Of a DNA stretch of 64,000 bases, positions 35,233 through 44,779 are shown in pieces. The position numbers and the translations under genes were made by a program. The notes under the pieces were generated by a model. It did no database searches. It had not been told where the DNA came from and saw only the letters and a list, made by a program, of their open reading frames with translations. Position 1 is the stretch's first letter. Each line of letters starts with the position of its first letter. Source of the DNA: Jatrophihabitans sp. (lineage in GTDB: Bacteria; Actinomycetota; Actinomycetes; Mycobacteriales; Jatrophihabitantaceae); assembly GCA_036389035.1 (NCBI GenBank), contig DASVQQ010000011.1, positions 434,001 through 498,000 on the forward strand, read 5' to 3'.

Positions 35233-35970
35233 CTAGCTCCTCCGGCGCGGTGGCGTTGCCGGCGCCGGCAGGGGCTCGAGGCCGAGGCTGAGCCGCACCG
35301 CGCGCTCGACATGCAACGCCGTGGTGTCGTACAGCCGGTGGCCCGGCAGGTGCCGCGCCGAGACCAGCAGGCTGATCTCGGTGCAGCCGAGCACGATGCC
35401 CTCAGCGCCCCTGGTGAGCAGATCACCCATGATCCGAAGGTATTCCTGCCGCGAGGCGTCAGAGATGACCCCGCGGGTGAGCTCCTCGAAGATCACCCGG
35501 TGCACGACGGCATGATCGGCGTCGGCCGGCGTCAGGATCTCGAGGCCGTGCTCGGCGAAACGGTCGCGGTAGAAGTCGGCGCGCATCACCGGGTCCGTCC
35601 CCAGCAGGCCGAGGACCTTCGCGTGGTTCTCGATCGCGGCATCGGCCACCACGTCGACCACATGGATCAGCGGGATGCCGATCGCGTCCTGCAGCTGGGG
35701 CGCCACCCGGTGCATGGTGTTGGTCGCCAGCAGCACGAACTCCGCGCCGGCGCGCTCGAGGCGTCGCGCCCGCTCGATCAGGTGCTCCACCGCGCGATCC
35801 CAGTTCCGGATCCGGATGCAGTCCTCGATCACGGCGAAGTCGACGCTGTAGAGCACCAGCTCGGCCGAGGCATGCCCGCCGAGAGCGGCGTTGACGCCCT
35901 GGTTCAACAGCCGGTAGTACTCCGCGCTGGCGACGCTGCTCATGCCGCCCAGGACGCCGATGGTCTTCAT
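35233..35970 (-). CDS. aspartate/glutamate racemase family protein
   Basis: This PLP-independent racemase homologue of 245 residues starts at ATG 35970 (MKTIGVLGGMSSVASAEYY). The first catalytic position is threonine (LLATNTMH) and the second cysteine is present (GCTEI), as in the YgeA-type L-Asp/Glu racemases that have one cysteine. The GGMS phosphate-like loop and the H-x-V-D-V segment are typical. It probably interconverts an acidic amino acid or a related 2-substituted acid. Monocistronic. Confidence 0.8.
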   Translation of the reverse strand: MKTIGVLGGMSSVASAEYYRLLNQGVNAALGGHASAELVLYSVDFAVIEDCIRIRNWDRAVEHLIERARRLERAGAEFVLLATNTMHRVAPQLQDAIGIPLIHVVDVVADAAIENHAKVLGLLGTDPVMRADFYRDRFAEHGLEILTPADADHAVVHRVIFEELTRGVISDASRQEYLRIMGDLLTRGAEGIVLGCTEISLLVSARHLPGHRLYDTTALHVERAVRLSLGLEPLPAPATPPRRRS

Positions 35971-36029
35971 CCTGGCGAGCGTAATCGAGCGGCGGATGTC
36001 GGCTTCGCAGCTGTCTGACGAGCTATCAC

Positions 36030-36164
36030 CCGAGATGCGCGTGAGCACTCGATACCCAAGCGAATGCCGCTTTCTATGTCAACCTTTGCCAGCCTCCGTG
36101 GGTATCAATCCGCAGGCCGGGCGCTCTTTCTCGGCATCGACCACCCTTTGAAAGGAACCAGAAA
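36030..36164 (+). promoter_or_regulatory. conserved 5' leader, copy 1 of a duplicated pair
   Basis: These 135 bases before the first secreted paralogue match 37399-37530 before the second in long blocks: CGAGATGC, CTCGATACCCAA, GGTATCA, CGCTCTTT...CGGCATCG and GAAAGGAAC. Complementary words (ATACCC and GGGTAT) could pair. It may be a structured leader or simply the promoter duplicated with the gene. Confidence 0.45.
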
Positions 36165-37214
36165 GTGCAAGGAATGAAGCGAGTCCTGGCAGTCACCGCG
36201 GCAGCGACCTTCACCGGGTTGGCGTCCATGCTGACACTTGCCGCGCCGGCGTCGGCAGCGAACCCCTGCGACTACAACGACCCGCCGGACTACTGCTACG
36301 ACTACGACCCGGCGCCGCCGACCCCGCTGGCTCCGGCCTCGCTGACCGCGCCGTCGGTGCTGCAGACCTCGGTCACCCTGCAGTGGACCGACCGGTCGAG
36401 CAACGAGACCGGCTTCAGCATCCGCCGGGTCGTCAACGGCGGCACCACCAGCTACCTCAACGCGCCGGCCAACGCCACCTCGTTCACCGACACCACGGCC
36501 CCGGCCGCGCGCTACATCGAGTACTACGTCGCGGCCAAGAACTGCGTCAGTGGCCTCTGCTCCACCAGCTCCTCGGTTCGGGTCGCCGTCCAGACCAAGC
36601 AGCAGCCGGCCAACCCGACCGGCGGGCTGTCCTCCAGCACCAGTCCGGGCACCTGGGGTTACTACGCGATCTCCGGCTGGGCCGCCGACTGGGACACCAC
36701 CGACCCGATCCAGGTCTCGCTGACGCTGGACGGCACGGTTATCGAGACCAAGACCGCGAACGGCGCCTACTCCGGACTCAACGCCAGCCACCCCGGCTAC
36801 GGCGACAACCACGGCTACAGCTTCTACACCGGCAAGACCACGGTGAAGGGCACCCACACGCTGTGCGTCCGGGCGACCAACGTGGGCGGCGGCGTCGACA
36901 CCAACCTGTCGTGCTGGTCCTACGTGGTGTACGGCCCGCCGTCGGCTGCGACCAACCTGCGGCTGACCAACACCGGCACCTCGATGGTCATCGGCTTCAC
37001 CGACAACGCCAGCGACGAGGCAGGTTACATCCTGCAGCGCAGCACCGACGCCCAGGCCAGCTGGCTCTCGGTCGGCTCGCAGTACCCGCCGGTCAGCGGC
37101 TCCGGCAGCGGAGGAACTGCCACCGACTACTCGACCCCGCCGGCCGGCACCTGCTACCGGATCCTGATGGTCAACTCCTACGGCAACACCCCCAGCGCGG
37201 CGGTCTGCTCGTAA
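36165..37214 (+). CDS. secreted fibronectin-III-like surface protein (paralogue 1)
   Basis: A Sec signal peptide (MQGMKRVLAVTAAATF...APASA, cleavage near residue 32) leads a 349-residue protein with a Cys/Tyr/Pro-rich head, an FN3-like domain (about 55-145), a central domain frequent in actinobacterial secreted proteins (GWAADWDTTDPIQVSLTLDG; HTLCVRATNVGGGVDTNL) and a second FN3-like domain (about 265-349). GTG 36165 has AAAGGAAC upstream. Function is unknown; adhesion or matrix binding is plausible. A near-copy lies directly downstream. Confidence 0.72.
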   Translation: MQGMKRVLAVTAAATFTGLASMLTLAAPASAANPCDYNDPPDYCYDYDPAPPTPLAPASLTAPSVLQTSVTLQWTDRSSNETGFSIRRVVNGGTTSYLNAPANATSFTDTTAPAARYIEYYVAAKNCVSGLCSTSSSVRVAVQTKQQPANPTGGLSSSTSPGTWGYYAISGWAADWDTTDPIQVSLTLDGTVIETKTANGAYSGLNASHPGYGDNHGYSFYTGKTTVKGTHTLCVRATNVGGGVDTNLSCWSYVVYGPPSAATNLRLTNTGTSMVIGFTDNASDEAGYILQRSTDAQASWLSVGSQYPPVSGSGSGGTATDYSTPPAGTCYRILMVNSYGNTPSAAVCS

Positions 37215-37248
37215 ATCACCCAGCACACGCACAGCACAATCTGCGTCA

Positions 37249-37297
37249 ACCGGCTGCCTCTCGTTAGCCCTTCCGGGCCAACGGGGCAGCCGGTTTT
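37249..37297 (+). terminator. rho-independent terminator after paralogue 1
   Basis: ACCGGCTGCC (37249-37258) pairs with GGCAGCCGGT (37284-37293), followed by TTTT, 35 bases after the stop codon. Confidence 0.8.
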
Positions 37298-37398
37298 CCA
37301 ACGGTCGCTGGTGCGCCCTGGTGCTCTCGCACGCCTTGGCGATAACCCCCATCGCACGCGCCGGACTCGACCCGGTTATCGGCTCTGACGCCCTTATC

Positions 37399-37530
37399 CG
37401 AGATGCCCGATGAGCGCTCGATACCCAAACAAACGCCCTTACCCATGTCAGTTATTGCCGCTCTCCGCCGGTATCACCGCACAGCCAGGCCGCTCTTTTC
37501 GGCATCGTCCACCTATAGAAAGGAACGACA
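37399..37530 (+). promoter_or_regulatory. conserved 5' leader, copy 2
   Basis: Second copy of the leader described at 36030-36164, with the same order of conserved blocks but several changes, ending with GAAAGGAACGACA before ATG 37531. Since the genes are separated by a terminator, each copy has its own leader. Confidence 0.45.
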
Positions 37531-38571
37531 ATGCAAGGAATGAAGCGCGTCCTGGCGATCGCCGCGGCGGTGACCGTCTCCGGGTTTGCCTCGCTGTTGG
37601 CAACGGCCGCGCCGGCGGCGGCCATTCACCCGTGTCAGAGCTATGACCCACCGGACTACTGCTTCGAGGAGCAGCCCCCGCCGGCCCCGACGGCCCCGGC
37701 CTCGCTGCGGGCCACATCGGTGCTGCAGACCTCGGTCACGCTGCAATGGGCAGACCAGTCCAGCACCGAGACCGCCTTCAACCTCCGCCGGGTCGTCAAC
37801 GGCGCTACCGCGTACTTCAGCCTGGCGGCCAACAGCACCACGTTCACCGACACCACGGCCCCGGCCGGCAGCTACCTCGAGTACTACCTCTCGGCCGAGC
37901 GGTGCACCGACGTGGCCTGCTCCTCCAGCGCCTCGGTCCGGGTGTCGGTCCAGACCCGCCAGCAACCGGCCAACCCGGTCGGCGCGTCGCCCATCAGCAA
38001 CAGCTACTCACCCGACGGGCCTTCCTACTCGATCACCGGCTGGGCCCTTGACTTCGACACCATCGCCCCGATCGAGGTCTCGCTGTCAGTGGACGGCGTG
38101 GTCACCCAGACCGCGACCGCGAACGCCTTCTACAGCGGACTGAACACCAGGTACCCCGGCTACGGCGACTACCACCGCTACACCTTCACCGGTCTCAAGT
38201 CCACCGCGATAGGCACCTCCCACACGCTGTGCGTGCGGGCGATCAACGTCGGTGGCGGCGTCGACACCAACCTGGGTTGCTGGTCCTACACGGTCTACGG
38301 CCCGCCCACCAACCTGACGCTGACCAACACCGGCACCTCGATGATCATCGGGTTCACCGACAACGCGAAGGACGAGACCGGCTACGTCCTGCAGCGCAGC
38401 ACCGACGCCCAGGCCAGCTGGCTCTCGGTCGGCTCGCAGTACCCCGCGATCAGCGGCACCGGCAGCCGAGGCACGGCCACCGACTACTCCTCGCCGCCGG
38501 CCGGCACCTGCTACCGGATCCTGATGGTCAGATACCCCAGCAACATCCCGAGCGCCGCGATCTGCTCCTGA
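37531..38571 (+). CDS. secreted fibronectin-III-like surface protein (paralogue 2)
   Basis: This 346-residue tandem paralogue of the 36165 gene has the same start (MQGMKRVLA), signal peptide, Cys-containing head, two FN3-like domains and central GWALDFDTIAPIEVSLSVDG domain. The most conserved part is the last domain (QRSTDAQASWLSVGSQYP), while the head and central loops have diverged, suggesting an old duplication with different binding surfaces or partial gene conversion at the 3' end. It starts with ATG instead of GTG. Confidence 0.72.
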   Translation: MQGMKRVLAIAAAVTVSGFASLLATAAPAAAIHPCQSYDPPDYCFEEQPPPAPTAPASLRATSVLQTSVTLQWADQSSTETAFNLRRVVNGATAYFSLAANSTTFTDTTAPAGSYLEYYLSAERCTDVACSSSASVRVSVQTRQQPANPVGASPISNSYSPDGPSYSITGWALDFDTIAPIEVSLSVDGVVTQTATANAFYSGLNTRYPGYGDYHRYTFTGLKSTAIGTSHTLCVRAINVGGGVDTNLGCWSYTVYGPPTNLTLTNTGTSMIIGFTDNAKDETGYVLQRSTDAQASWLSVGSQYPAISGTGSRGTATDYSSPPAGTCYRILMVRYPSNIPSAAICS

Positions 38572-38605
38572 GAAGTTCCAACACTCCTAACGCACCCGTC
38601 GCATC

Positions 38606-38646
38606 AGCCGGCTGCCCCGTCATCACCCGACGGGCAGCCGGCTTTC
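38606..38646 (+). terminator. rho-independent terminator after paralogue 2
   Basis: AGCCGGCTGCCCCGTC (38606-38621) pairs with GACGGGCAGCCGGCT (38629-38643) with one bulged base, followed by a short T-run. It ends where the convergent amidohydrolase gene stops. Confidence 0.75.
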
Positions 38647-38647
38647 G

Positions 38648-39643
38648 TCATGAGCCGACCGACGGCCGCGACACCGGGTCCTCCAGCCGCAGCCGCGGAA
38701 TCAGCCGCTCGGCGTTGCGTGTGGTCAGGCGGCGCCAGGTGTCGCCATCGGGTTGCGGCGCGGCATCCACCGACGCCACCTGTGACAGCACGCCCGGTCC
38801 CGGCGTCCAGCAGTAGTCGCTGCCATAGAGCACCCGCTCGCATCCGAACGCGCGAACCAGGGCCTCGGCGGCATTCGGAAACGGGGTGCCGGCGATGTCG
38901 TACCAGAGCTTGCCGAGCTGCTCCGACACCGGCCGGCCACCGGCCAGCCCACCTGCTACGCCGCCGGGCAACATCTCGCCGAACAGCTGGATCCGCTCGG
39001 CAAGGACGGGCAACGCGCCGCCGCTGTGCGAGAAGATCCAATCAATGTCGGGGTAGCGGGTCAGCACTCCCCGCAGCACCAGATCGCTGGCCGTCCGGGC
39101 CGAGTCGAAGAGGAACTCCAACATCGGCCTCGGCCGGTTCAGCGACACGGCCTGCCAGTTCGGCGGTGACACCGGGTGCACGAAGACCGTCGCGCCGCGG
39201 CGATCCAGCTCGGCGTACACCGGTTCGTACCGCTCGTCTCCCAGATAGACCCCGTGCGCGTTGCTGAGCAGCGCTACCCCGTCCGAGCCCAGGACGTCGA
39301 GGGCGTAGGCCAATTCGACAAGCGAGCCGCTGACATCGGGGAACGGCAACGACGCGAAGTGCCCGAACCGGCCAGGATGAGCGTGCACCTGCTCGATCCC
39401 GAATTCGTTCAAGCACCGGCTCAGCCGCCGAGCCGCCTCGTCGTCGCCGAAGTGGGTTCCGGGCGAGGACACCGACAGCATCGAGGTCCGCACCCCGGCC
39501 TGATCCATCAGGGCGAGGTGCTCAGCGGCGCTCCAGCTCGCCCAGCGCGGCATCCCTTCCGGCTGCTGGTGGCCGGCGCGGGTGGCCTCAAGGACGTACT
39601 CCTCGGTGACGAAGTGGGAATGCACGTCGATGAGATCGGTCAC
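38648..39643 (-). CDS. amidohydrolase-2 family metal-dependent hydrolase/decarboxylase (ACMSD-like)
   Basis: The TIM-barrel enzyme has the HxH ligand pair in DVHSHF, a histidine in VFVHPVSPPNW, FSHSGGALP and the catalytic aspartate in LYGSDYCWTPG, matching the ACMSD/gamma-resorcylate decarboxylase group. GTG 39643 places the DVHSHF motif at the N-terminus as in relatives and has AAAGGG upstream; ATG 39700 would add 19 residues and also has a GGAG site. It sits next to an orsellinate-synthase-like PKS and is divergent from it, so decarboxylation of an aromatic acid product is a tempting role, but this is inference. Confidence 0.78.
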   Translation of the reverse strand: MTDLIDVHSHFVTEEYVLEATRAGHQQPEGMPRWASWSAAEHLALMDQAGVRTSMLSVSSPGTHFGDDEAARRLSRCLNEFGIEQVHAHPGRFGHFASLPFPDVSGSLVELAYALDVLGSDGVALLSNAHGVYLGDERYEPVYAELDRRGATVFVHPVSPPNWQAVSLNRPRPMLEFLFDSARTASDLVLRGVLTRYPDIDWIFSHSGGALPVLAERIQLFGEMLPGGVAGGLAGGRPVSEQLGKLWYDIAGTPFPNAAEALVRAFGCERVLYGSDYCWTPGPGVLSQVASVDAAPQPDGDTWRRLTTRNAERLIPRLRLEDPVSRPSVGS

Positions 39644-39876
39644 GCCACGCCCTTTCAGAGAGGCGCCGGAAGATGTCTTCTCCGACAGCGCGATTGTCAT
39701 CGGAGGACTCCGGGAGCTGCGACTTCATGCCTGCCCTGTCCCTGCCTGCGGCGCAATTGCGGAGATGCGCCGAGGCGCCCGCTGGCACCAGCCTGTGACA
39801 AAGCGCCGACCTCCCGTTCGGGCTGCCAATCGACAGGACCAGGCGACTGAGCCGCGTCAATGAGGAAGGCTTCGCT

Positions 39877-42800
39877 TTGACTCCTGAAGGTGAGCACGGC
39901 CAGCTCGAGCCTGTCGCGATCATCGGAATGGGTTGCCGGTTTCCCGGTGGAATCACTTCCCCGGGCGCCTTCTGGCAGCTGCTGCAGGACAACCTCGACG
40001 CCCTGGGCGAGGTGCCGGCGCACCGCTGGCAGTCCTACGCGGCAAGGGGCCCCGACTACGCTAGAGCGGTCGGGCGGGCCATCAAGTACGGCGGATACCT
40101 CGATGACATCGAGGGTTTCGACGCGGACTTCTTCGGAATCTCGCCACGCGAGGCCGAACTCATGGACCCTCAGCAGCGGGTGAGCCTCGAAGTCGCCTGG
40201 GAGACCCTGGAAAACGCCGGCATCGCGCCGAGCAGCCTGGCCGGCAGCGACACCAGCGTGTTCATGGGGGTCTGCTGCGACGACTACGGGCGCAGGCTGC
40301 TGGAAGACCTGCCGCGGTTGGAGGCCTGGACGGGCATCGGCTCGTCGATGTGCGCCGTGGCCAACCGGGTCTCCTACGCCCTGGACCTGCGCGGTCCCAG
40401 CGTGGTGATCGACACCGCCTGCTCGGCATCGCTGGTCGCGGTGCACCAGGCCTGCCAGAGCCTGCGATCCGGTGAGACCTCACTCGCCCTGGCCGGCGGG
40501 GTGATGCTGGTGGCCAGCCCGAGCTTCGCGCTGGTACTCGACGCTGCCGGCGCGCTCTCACCCGACGGGACCTCGAAGGCCTTCGACGCCGCGGCCAATG
40601 GATACGTGCGCAGCGAGGGATGCGCGGTGCTGGCGCTGAAGCGGCTCGCCGACGCCCACCGTGACGGCGACCAGGTGCTCGCCGTCGTGCGCGGCAGCGC
40701 CGTGTGCCAGGACGGCCGGACCAACGGCATCATGGCGCCCAGCGAGGACGCGCAGGCCCACCTGGTGCGGCAGGCCTGCCGCAACGCCGGGGTGTCCCCG
40801 GCCTCGATTGACTATGTGGAAGCGCACGGAACCGGAACCAGCGTGGGCGATCCCATCGAGATCCGGGCGCTGACCGCCACCGTCGGCGCTGACCGGGACC
40901 CTGGCCGGCCCTGCCTGATCGGCTCGGTGAAGACCAACATCGGCCACCTGGAGGCTGCCTCCGGAGTGGCGGGAATCATCAAGCTGGTGCTGTCCCTGCG
41001 CGCGGGCGAGATTCCGGCGACCCTGTCGCGGGCCGGGCTCAACCCGAACATCGACTGGGACGGCTCGGGCCTCGAGGTCGTCGCCGAGAACACCGCCTGG
41101 CCCGAGTCCGGCGAGCATCCGCGCCGGGGCGGGGTCGGGAACTACGGCTACGGCGGGACGCTCGCGCACGTGATCGTCGAGCAGGCGCCCCCGGTGCTCC
41201 GGGCTGCCGTCCGTTCTGCCCCGGTCGCGGGGGAACTGCTGTTCCCGCTGTCCGGAGCGTCCGTCGCCGGCCTGCGGGCCAACGCCGCCCAACTGGCCGA
41301 CTGGCTCAGAGCCGACGAGGACACCCCGCTCACCGCGATCGGCCACACCCTCGCGGCCGGACGATCCGCCCTCGGCACGCGGGCCTGCGTGGTAGCCGGG
41401 GACCGCGCGGAGCTGGCCGGTCGGCTGGACCAGCTTGCGGCCGGCCGGCCGGCCGCCGGCCTCAGCTCGGGGCAGGTGCTGCGCGGCGCGACGCCGCCGG
41501 CCGCGGTCTGGGTGTTCTCCGGGCACGGGGCCCAGTGGTCGGGAATGGGCCGTGACCTGCTGCGCACCGAGCCGCTGCTCGGCGCGACCTTCGACGAGAT
41601 CGAGGAGATCTACCAGGCCGAGCTGGGGTTCTCGCCCCGGCAGGCGGTGCTGGACGGTGACCTTGGCGATGTCGGCCAGATCCAGGCGATGACCTTCGCC
41701 ATGCAGGTGGGCCTGGCCCGCATCTGGCGCGGGTACGGCCTGGAGCCGGCCGCGATCATCGGCCACTCGGTCGGCGAGATAGCGGCCACGGTCGCCGCCG
41801 GCATGCTGGAGCTGACCGATGCCGCCCGACTGATCTGCCGCCGCTCGCGGCTGCTGCGACGAGTGGCGGGACAGGGCGCGATGGCAATGGTGAACCTGCC
41901 GTTCGAGCAGGCCGAGGCCAGACTGGCCGGCCGCGCGGACGTGACCGCCGCCATCGCGGCATCGCCGGTGTCCACCGTACTCAGCGGCAGCGCCGCCGCG
42001 GTGGAGCAGCTGCTGGAGCAGTGGCCGGCCGAGGGCCTGACACTGCGGCGGGTGAACTCCGACGTGGCTTTTCACAGCGCGCAGATGGACGATCTGGTTC
42101 CGGACCTGCTCGCCGGGGCGGCCGACCTGCCAGCCCAGCCGGGCCGGAGCGCGGTCTACAACACCGCGCTCGCCGATCCACGGGCCAACCCGCCGCGCGA
42201 CGCCGGTTACTGGGCGGCCAACCTGCGCAACCCGGTCCGGTTCGCCGAGGCGATCGGCGCCGCGATCGACGACGGCCACCGGATCTTCCTGGAGGTGTCG
42301 ACCCATCCCGTGGTGGCGCACTCGATCATGGAGACGCTGGCGGCTCGCCAGCTGACCGACGGCGTCGTGGTCGCCACGCTCAAGCGCGATCGTCCCGAAC
42401 GGCCCACGCTGCTGGACAACCTGGGCGTCCTGCACTGCCTGGGGGTCGGGCTGGACTGGTCCGCCCTGTACCCCGACCGGGAATTGGCAGGGCTGCCCAC
42501 CACGGCCTGGCAGCACCGGCGTTACTGGGTCGATGCCGTCCAGGCGGAGCCGCAGGGGCACCTGCAGCACGACGTCGACAGCCACACCGTGCTCGGTCAC
42601 CACACCCTGGTGCAGGGCAGCTCACCGGTGTCGCTGTGGCAGACCCGGATCGACGACTTCAGCCGCCCCTACCCCGGCGGGCACAAGGTGCTCGACACCG
42701 AGATCCTGCCGGCCGCCGTGGTGCTGACCACCTTCCTCGCGGCCGCCGGCGGATCAGGTCTCACCGATGTCGTGCTGCGGGTGCCGATCGCCCTTACCAC

Positions 42801-43752
42801 GCAACGCGATCTGCAGGCCGTCCGGCAGGACGACTCGCTGCGGCTGAGCTCGCGGCTGGCCGGCCAGGCCAGCGACCAGTCCTGGCTCACCCACTCCACG
42901 GCCGAGGTCGCGAAGGCGCAGGACCGGGACGCCGGCCGGCTGGCGCCCGCGCTGATCGACGCCGGCACCGACGAGCTCGATCCGGGCTGCGTGATGGGCC
43001 GGCTGAACGACATCGGCGTGGTCGGCATCGGCTTTCCGTGGCAGGCGCTGGCGGTTCGCCGCTCTGCCGAGCACCTGCTGGTCAGGATGGCCGCGGACCC
43101 GGACCGGCTGATGGCCACCGCGACCTGGGGCTCGCTGTTCGACGGCGGGCTGTCAGCGGCGCCGATCCTGTTTCCCGGCCTGCCACGGCTGCGGATGCCG
43201 AGCCGGCTGAGCGAGGTGAGCGTGCACGGCGATCCGCCGGCAGAGGCGATCGTCAGCGTCCGGCTGGTCGATGTGCAGTGGGGCGAAGGCCAGGACCGCG
43301 ACCAGGCCGAGGACGTCGAGGTGGACGTCACGATCGCCGACCTGGACGGGGCCGTGCTCGCCGAGATGCTCGGGGTGCACTTCGGGGTGGTTCAGCAGGC
43401 GGCGCTTCCCGAACCGGGAGCATCAGAGGGCGTGCGCGACCAGCTGGACCAGCAGTGGCACGAGCTGCCGGCCCCCGAGCTTGCCGGCTACGTCGACTCG
43501 GCGGTGCGGGGGGTGGTGTCGTCCGAGCTGCGGATGGACCCCACCGATCTCGACGTGCACCGCCCGCTGTCGGAGATGGGGGTCGACTCGTTGCTCAGCG
43601 AATCGATCCGGCAGCAGCTGAACCGGCGATTCGGGATCGCGCTGCCCAGCAGCCTGCTCTGGGACCGGCCCAGCGTGGCGGCGGTGGCCGAGTTCCTGGC
43701 GGATTCGCTGCTCAACTCCCGCGCCTCGGCGGACGAGCGCCCCGCGGCCTGA
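39877..43752 (+). CDS. iterative type I PKS, orsellinic acid synthase-like (KS-AT-TH/DH-ACP)
   Basis: This single-module PKS of 1,291 residues has KS (about 10-435; C182, H317, H357), AT (about 545-850; S631 in GHSVGE, VAFH at 730-733 pointing to malonyl-CoA), a TH/DH-type hot-dog domain (about 900-1180; H936 in GGHKVLDTEILPAA) and one ACP (S1238 in GVDSLL). There is no KR, ER or TE. Size and domain order match bacterial orsellinic acid synthases such as AviM and CalO5, so a non-reduced tetraketide aromatic acid is expected. TTG 39877 with AGGAAGG upstream is the start. The O-methyltransferase gene follows after 10 bases. Confidence 0.87.
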   Translation: MTPEGEHGQLEPVAIIGMGCRFPGGITSPGAFWQLLQDNLDALGEVPAHRWQSYAARGPDYARAVGRAIKYGGYLDDIEGFDADFFGISPREAELMDPQQRVSLEVAWETLENAGIAPSSLAGSDTSVFMGVCCDDYGRRLLEDLPRLEAWTGIGSSMCAVANRVSYALDLRGPSVVIDTACSASLVAVHQACQSLRSGETSLALAGGVMLVASPSFALVLDAAGALSPDGTSKAFDAAANGYVRSEGCAVLALKRLADAHRDGDQVLAVVRGSAVCQDGRTNGIMAPSEDAQAHLVRQACRNAGVSPASIDYVEAHGTGTSVGDPIEIRALTATVGADRDPGRPCLIGSVKTNIGHLEAASGVAGIIKLVLSLRAGEIPATLSRAGLNPNIDWDGSGLEVVAENTAWPESGEHPRRGGVGNYGYGGTLAHVIVEQAPPVLRAAVRSAPVAGELLFPLSGASVAGLRANAAQLADWLRADEDTPLTAIGHTLAAGRSALGTRACVVAGDRAELAGRLDQLAAGRPAAGLSSGQVLRGATPPAAVWVFSGHGAQWSGMGRDLLRTEPLLGATFDEIEEIYQAELGFSPRQAVLDGDLGDVGQIQAMTFAMQVGLARIWRGYGLEPAAIIGHSVGEIAATVAAGMLELTDAARLICRRSRLLRRVAGQGAMAMVNLPFEQAEARLAGRADVTAAIAASPVSTVLSGSAAAVEQLLEQWPAEGLTLRRVNSDVAFHSAQMDDLVPDLLAGAADLPAQPGRSAVYNTALADPRANPPRDAGYWAANLRNPVRFAEAIGAAIDDGHRIFLEVSTHPVVAHSIMETLAARQLTDGVVVATLKRDRPERPTLLDNLGVLHCLGVGLDWSALYPDRELAGLPTTAWQHRRYWVDAVQAEPQGHLQHDVDSHTVLGHHTLVQGSSPVSLWQTRIDDFSRPYPGGHKVLDTEILPAAVVLTTFLAAAGGSGLTDVVLRVPIALTTQRDLQAVRQDDSLRLSSRLAGQASDQSWLTHSTAEVAKAQDRDAGRLAPALIDAGTDELDPGCVMGRLNDIGVVGIGFPWQALAVRRSAEHLLVRMAADPDRLMATATWGSLFDGGLSAAPILFPGLPRLRMPSRLSEVSVHGDPPAEAIVSVRLVDVQWGEGQDRDQAEDVEVDVTIADLDGAVLAEMLGVHFGVVQQAALPEPGASEGVRDQLDQQWHELPAPELAGYVDSAVRGVVSSELRMDPTDLDVHRPLSEMGVDSLLSESIRQQLNRRFGIALPSSLLWDRPSVAAVAEFLADSLLNSRASADERPAA

Positions 43753-43762
43753 GGAGGCGTCG

Positions 43763-44779
43763 ATGACCACAGCAAGCGCGCCGTACGTCGAGATGATGCG
43801 GATGCTGCACGCGCCGCTGATCACCCAGGCGTTGGTGGTGGCCGCCGAACTTGGAATCGCGGACCTCCTCACCGGCGGGCCGCGCACCGTGGAGAGCCTG
43901 GCCGCCGAGGTCGAGGTGGACGCGGACGGCCTGTACCGGGTGTTGCGGGCGCTGGCCGGATCAGGGGTGTTCTGCGAGGTGTCGGCGCGCACCTTCGGCT
44001 CCACCCCGCTGGCCGACACCCTGCGGGCCGGCGGCGAGCACTCGCTGCGCAACTGGGCGCGGTTGTGGGGTTTGCCCGAGCGGCACGCCGCGATCGGTGA
44101 CCTGCTGCACAGCGTCCGCACCGGGCAGCCGTCGTTCGAGCACCTGCACGGCCTGAGCTGGTGGGCGCAGCTGGCCACGCGGCCGGACCAGGCCGCGGTG
44201 TTCGACGCCGCGATGGGCGATCTGGCCCGCCGGCTGCACGCGGCCACCGTGGATGCCTATGACCTGTCCGGAGTGGGGAGGCTGCTGGACATCGGCGGCG
44301 GCCGAGGGCACCTGGTGGCGGCCCTGCTGCGCCGGTACCCGCACCTGCGGGCTGCCGTCTTCGACCAGCCCGAGGTGGTGCGCCACGCTTGGAAGGTGCT
44401 GGCCGGCGCCGGGGTGGCCGACCGCGGCGAGGTGATCAGCGGCGACTTCTTCACCTCGGTGCCCGCCGGCGCCGACGCCTACCTGATGTCGATGATCCTG
44501 CACGACTGGAACGACGCCCAGGTGGTCGGCATCCTGACGAACACCCGGCAGGCCATGGGAGAGCACAGCGAGCTTCTGGTGGTCGACGCCATCGTGCCAC
44601 CCGGAAACACCGCGCACGACGGCAAGTTGCGCGATCTGATCATGCTCACCCTGCACCCCGGCCGCGAACGCACCGAGGCCGAGTTCGCCGCGCTGTTCGC
44701 CCGGGCCGGCCTGCGGCTGCGCGAGACTCGAGAAGTGGCCGCGTCCACCGGGCTGCTGGTGGCGGTCCGGGCGTCCTAG
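43763..44779 (+). CDS. SAM-dependent O-methyltransferase (aromatic polyketide type)
   Basis: This 338-residue enzyme is of the acetylserotonin O-methyltransferase/TcmO family, with an N-terminal winged-helix dimerisation domain, the SAM motif LLDIGGGRGHL and the catalytic MILHDWNDAQ segment with its histidine. GAGGAGG precedes ATG 43763. It forms a two-gene unit with the PKS and most likely methylates a phenol of the aromatic product. It ends in a run of 18-bp repeats and converges with the opposing operon. Confidence 0.86.
   Translation: MTTASAPYVEMMRMLHAPLITQALVVAAELGIADLLTGGPRTVESLAAEVEVDADGLYRVLRALAGSGVFCEVSARTFGSTPLADTLRAGGEHSLRNWARLWGLPERHAAIGDLLHSVRTGQPSFEHLHGLSWWAQLATRPDQAAVFDAAMGDLARRLHAATVDAYDLSGVGRLLDIGGGRGHLVAALLRRYPHLRAAVFDQPEVVRHAWKVLAGAGVADRGEVISGDFFTSVPAGADAYLMSMILHDWNDAQVVGILTNTRQAMGEHSELLVVDAIVPPGNTAHDGKLRDLIMLTLHPGRERTEAEFAALFARAGLRLRETREVAASTGLLVAVRAS

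Noticed and set aside
40558..42603. 681-codon leftward open frame opposite the PKS
   Set aside because: It mirrors the KS and AT coding region; the translation has no domain and is rich in Arg, Gly, Gln and His as expected of an antisense shadow.
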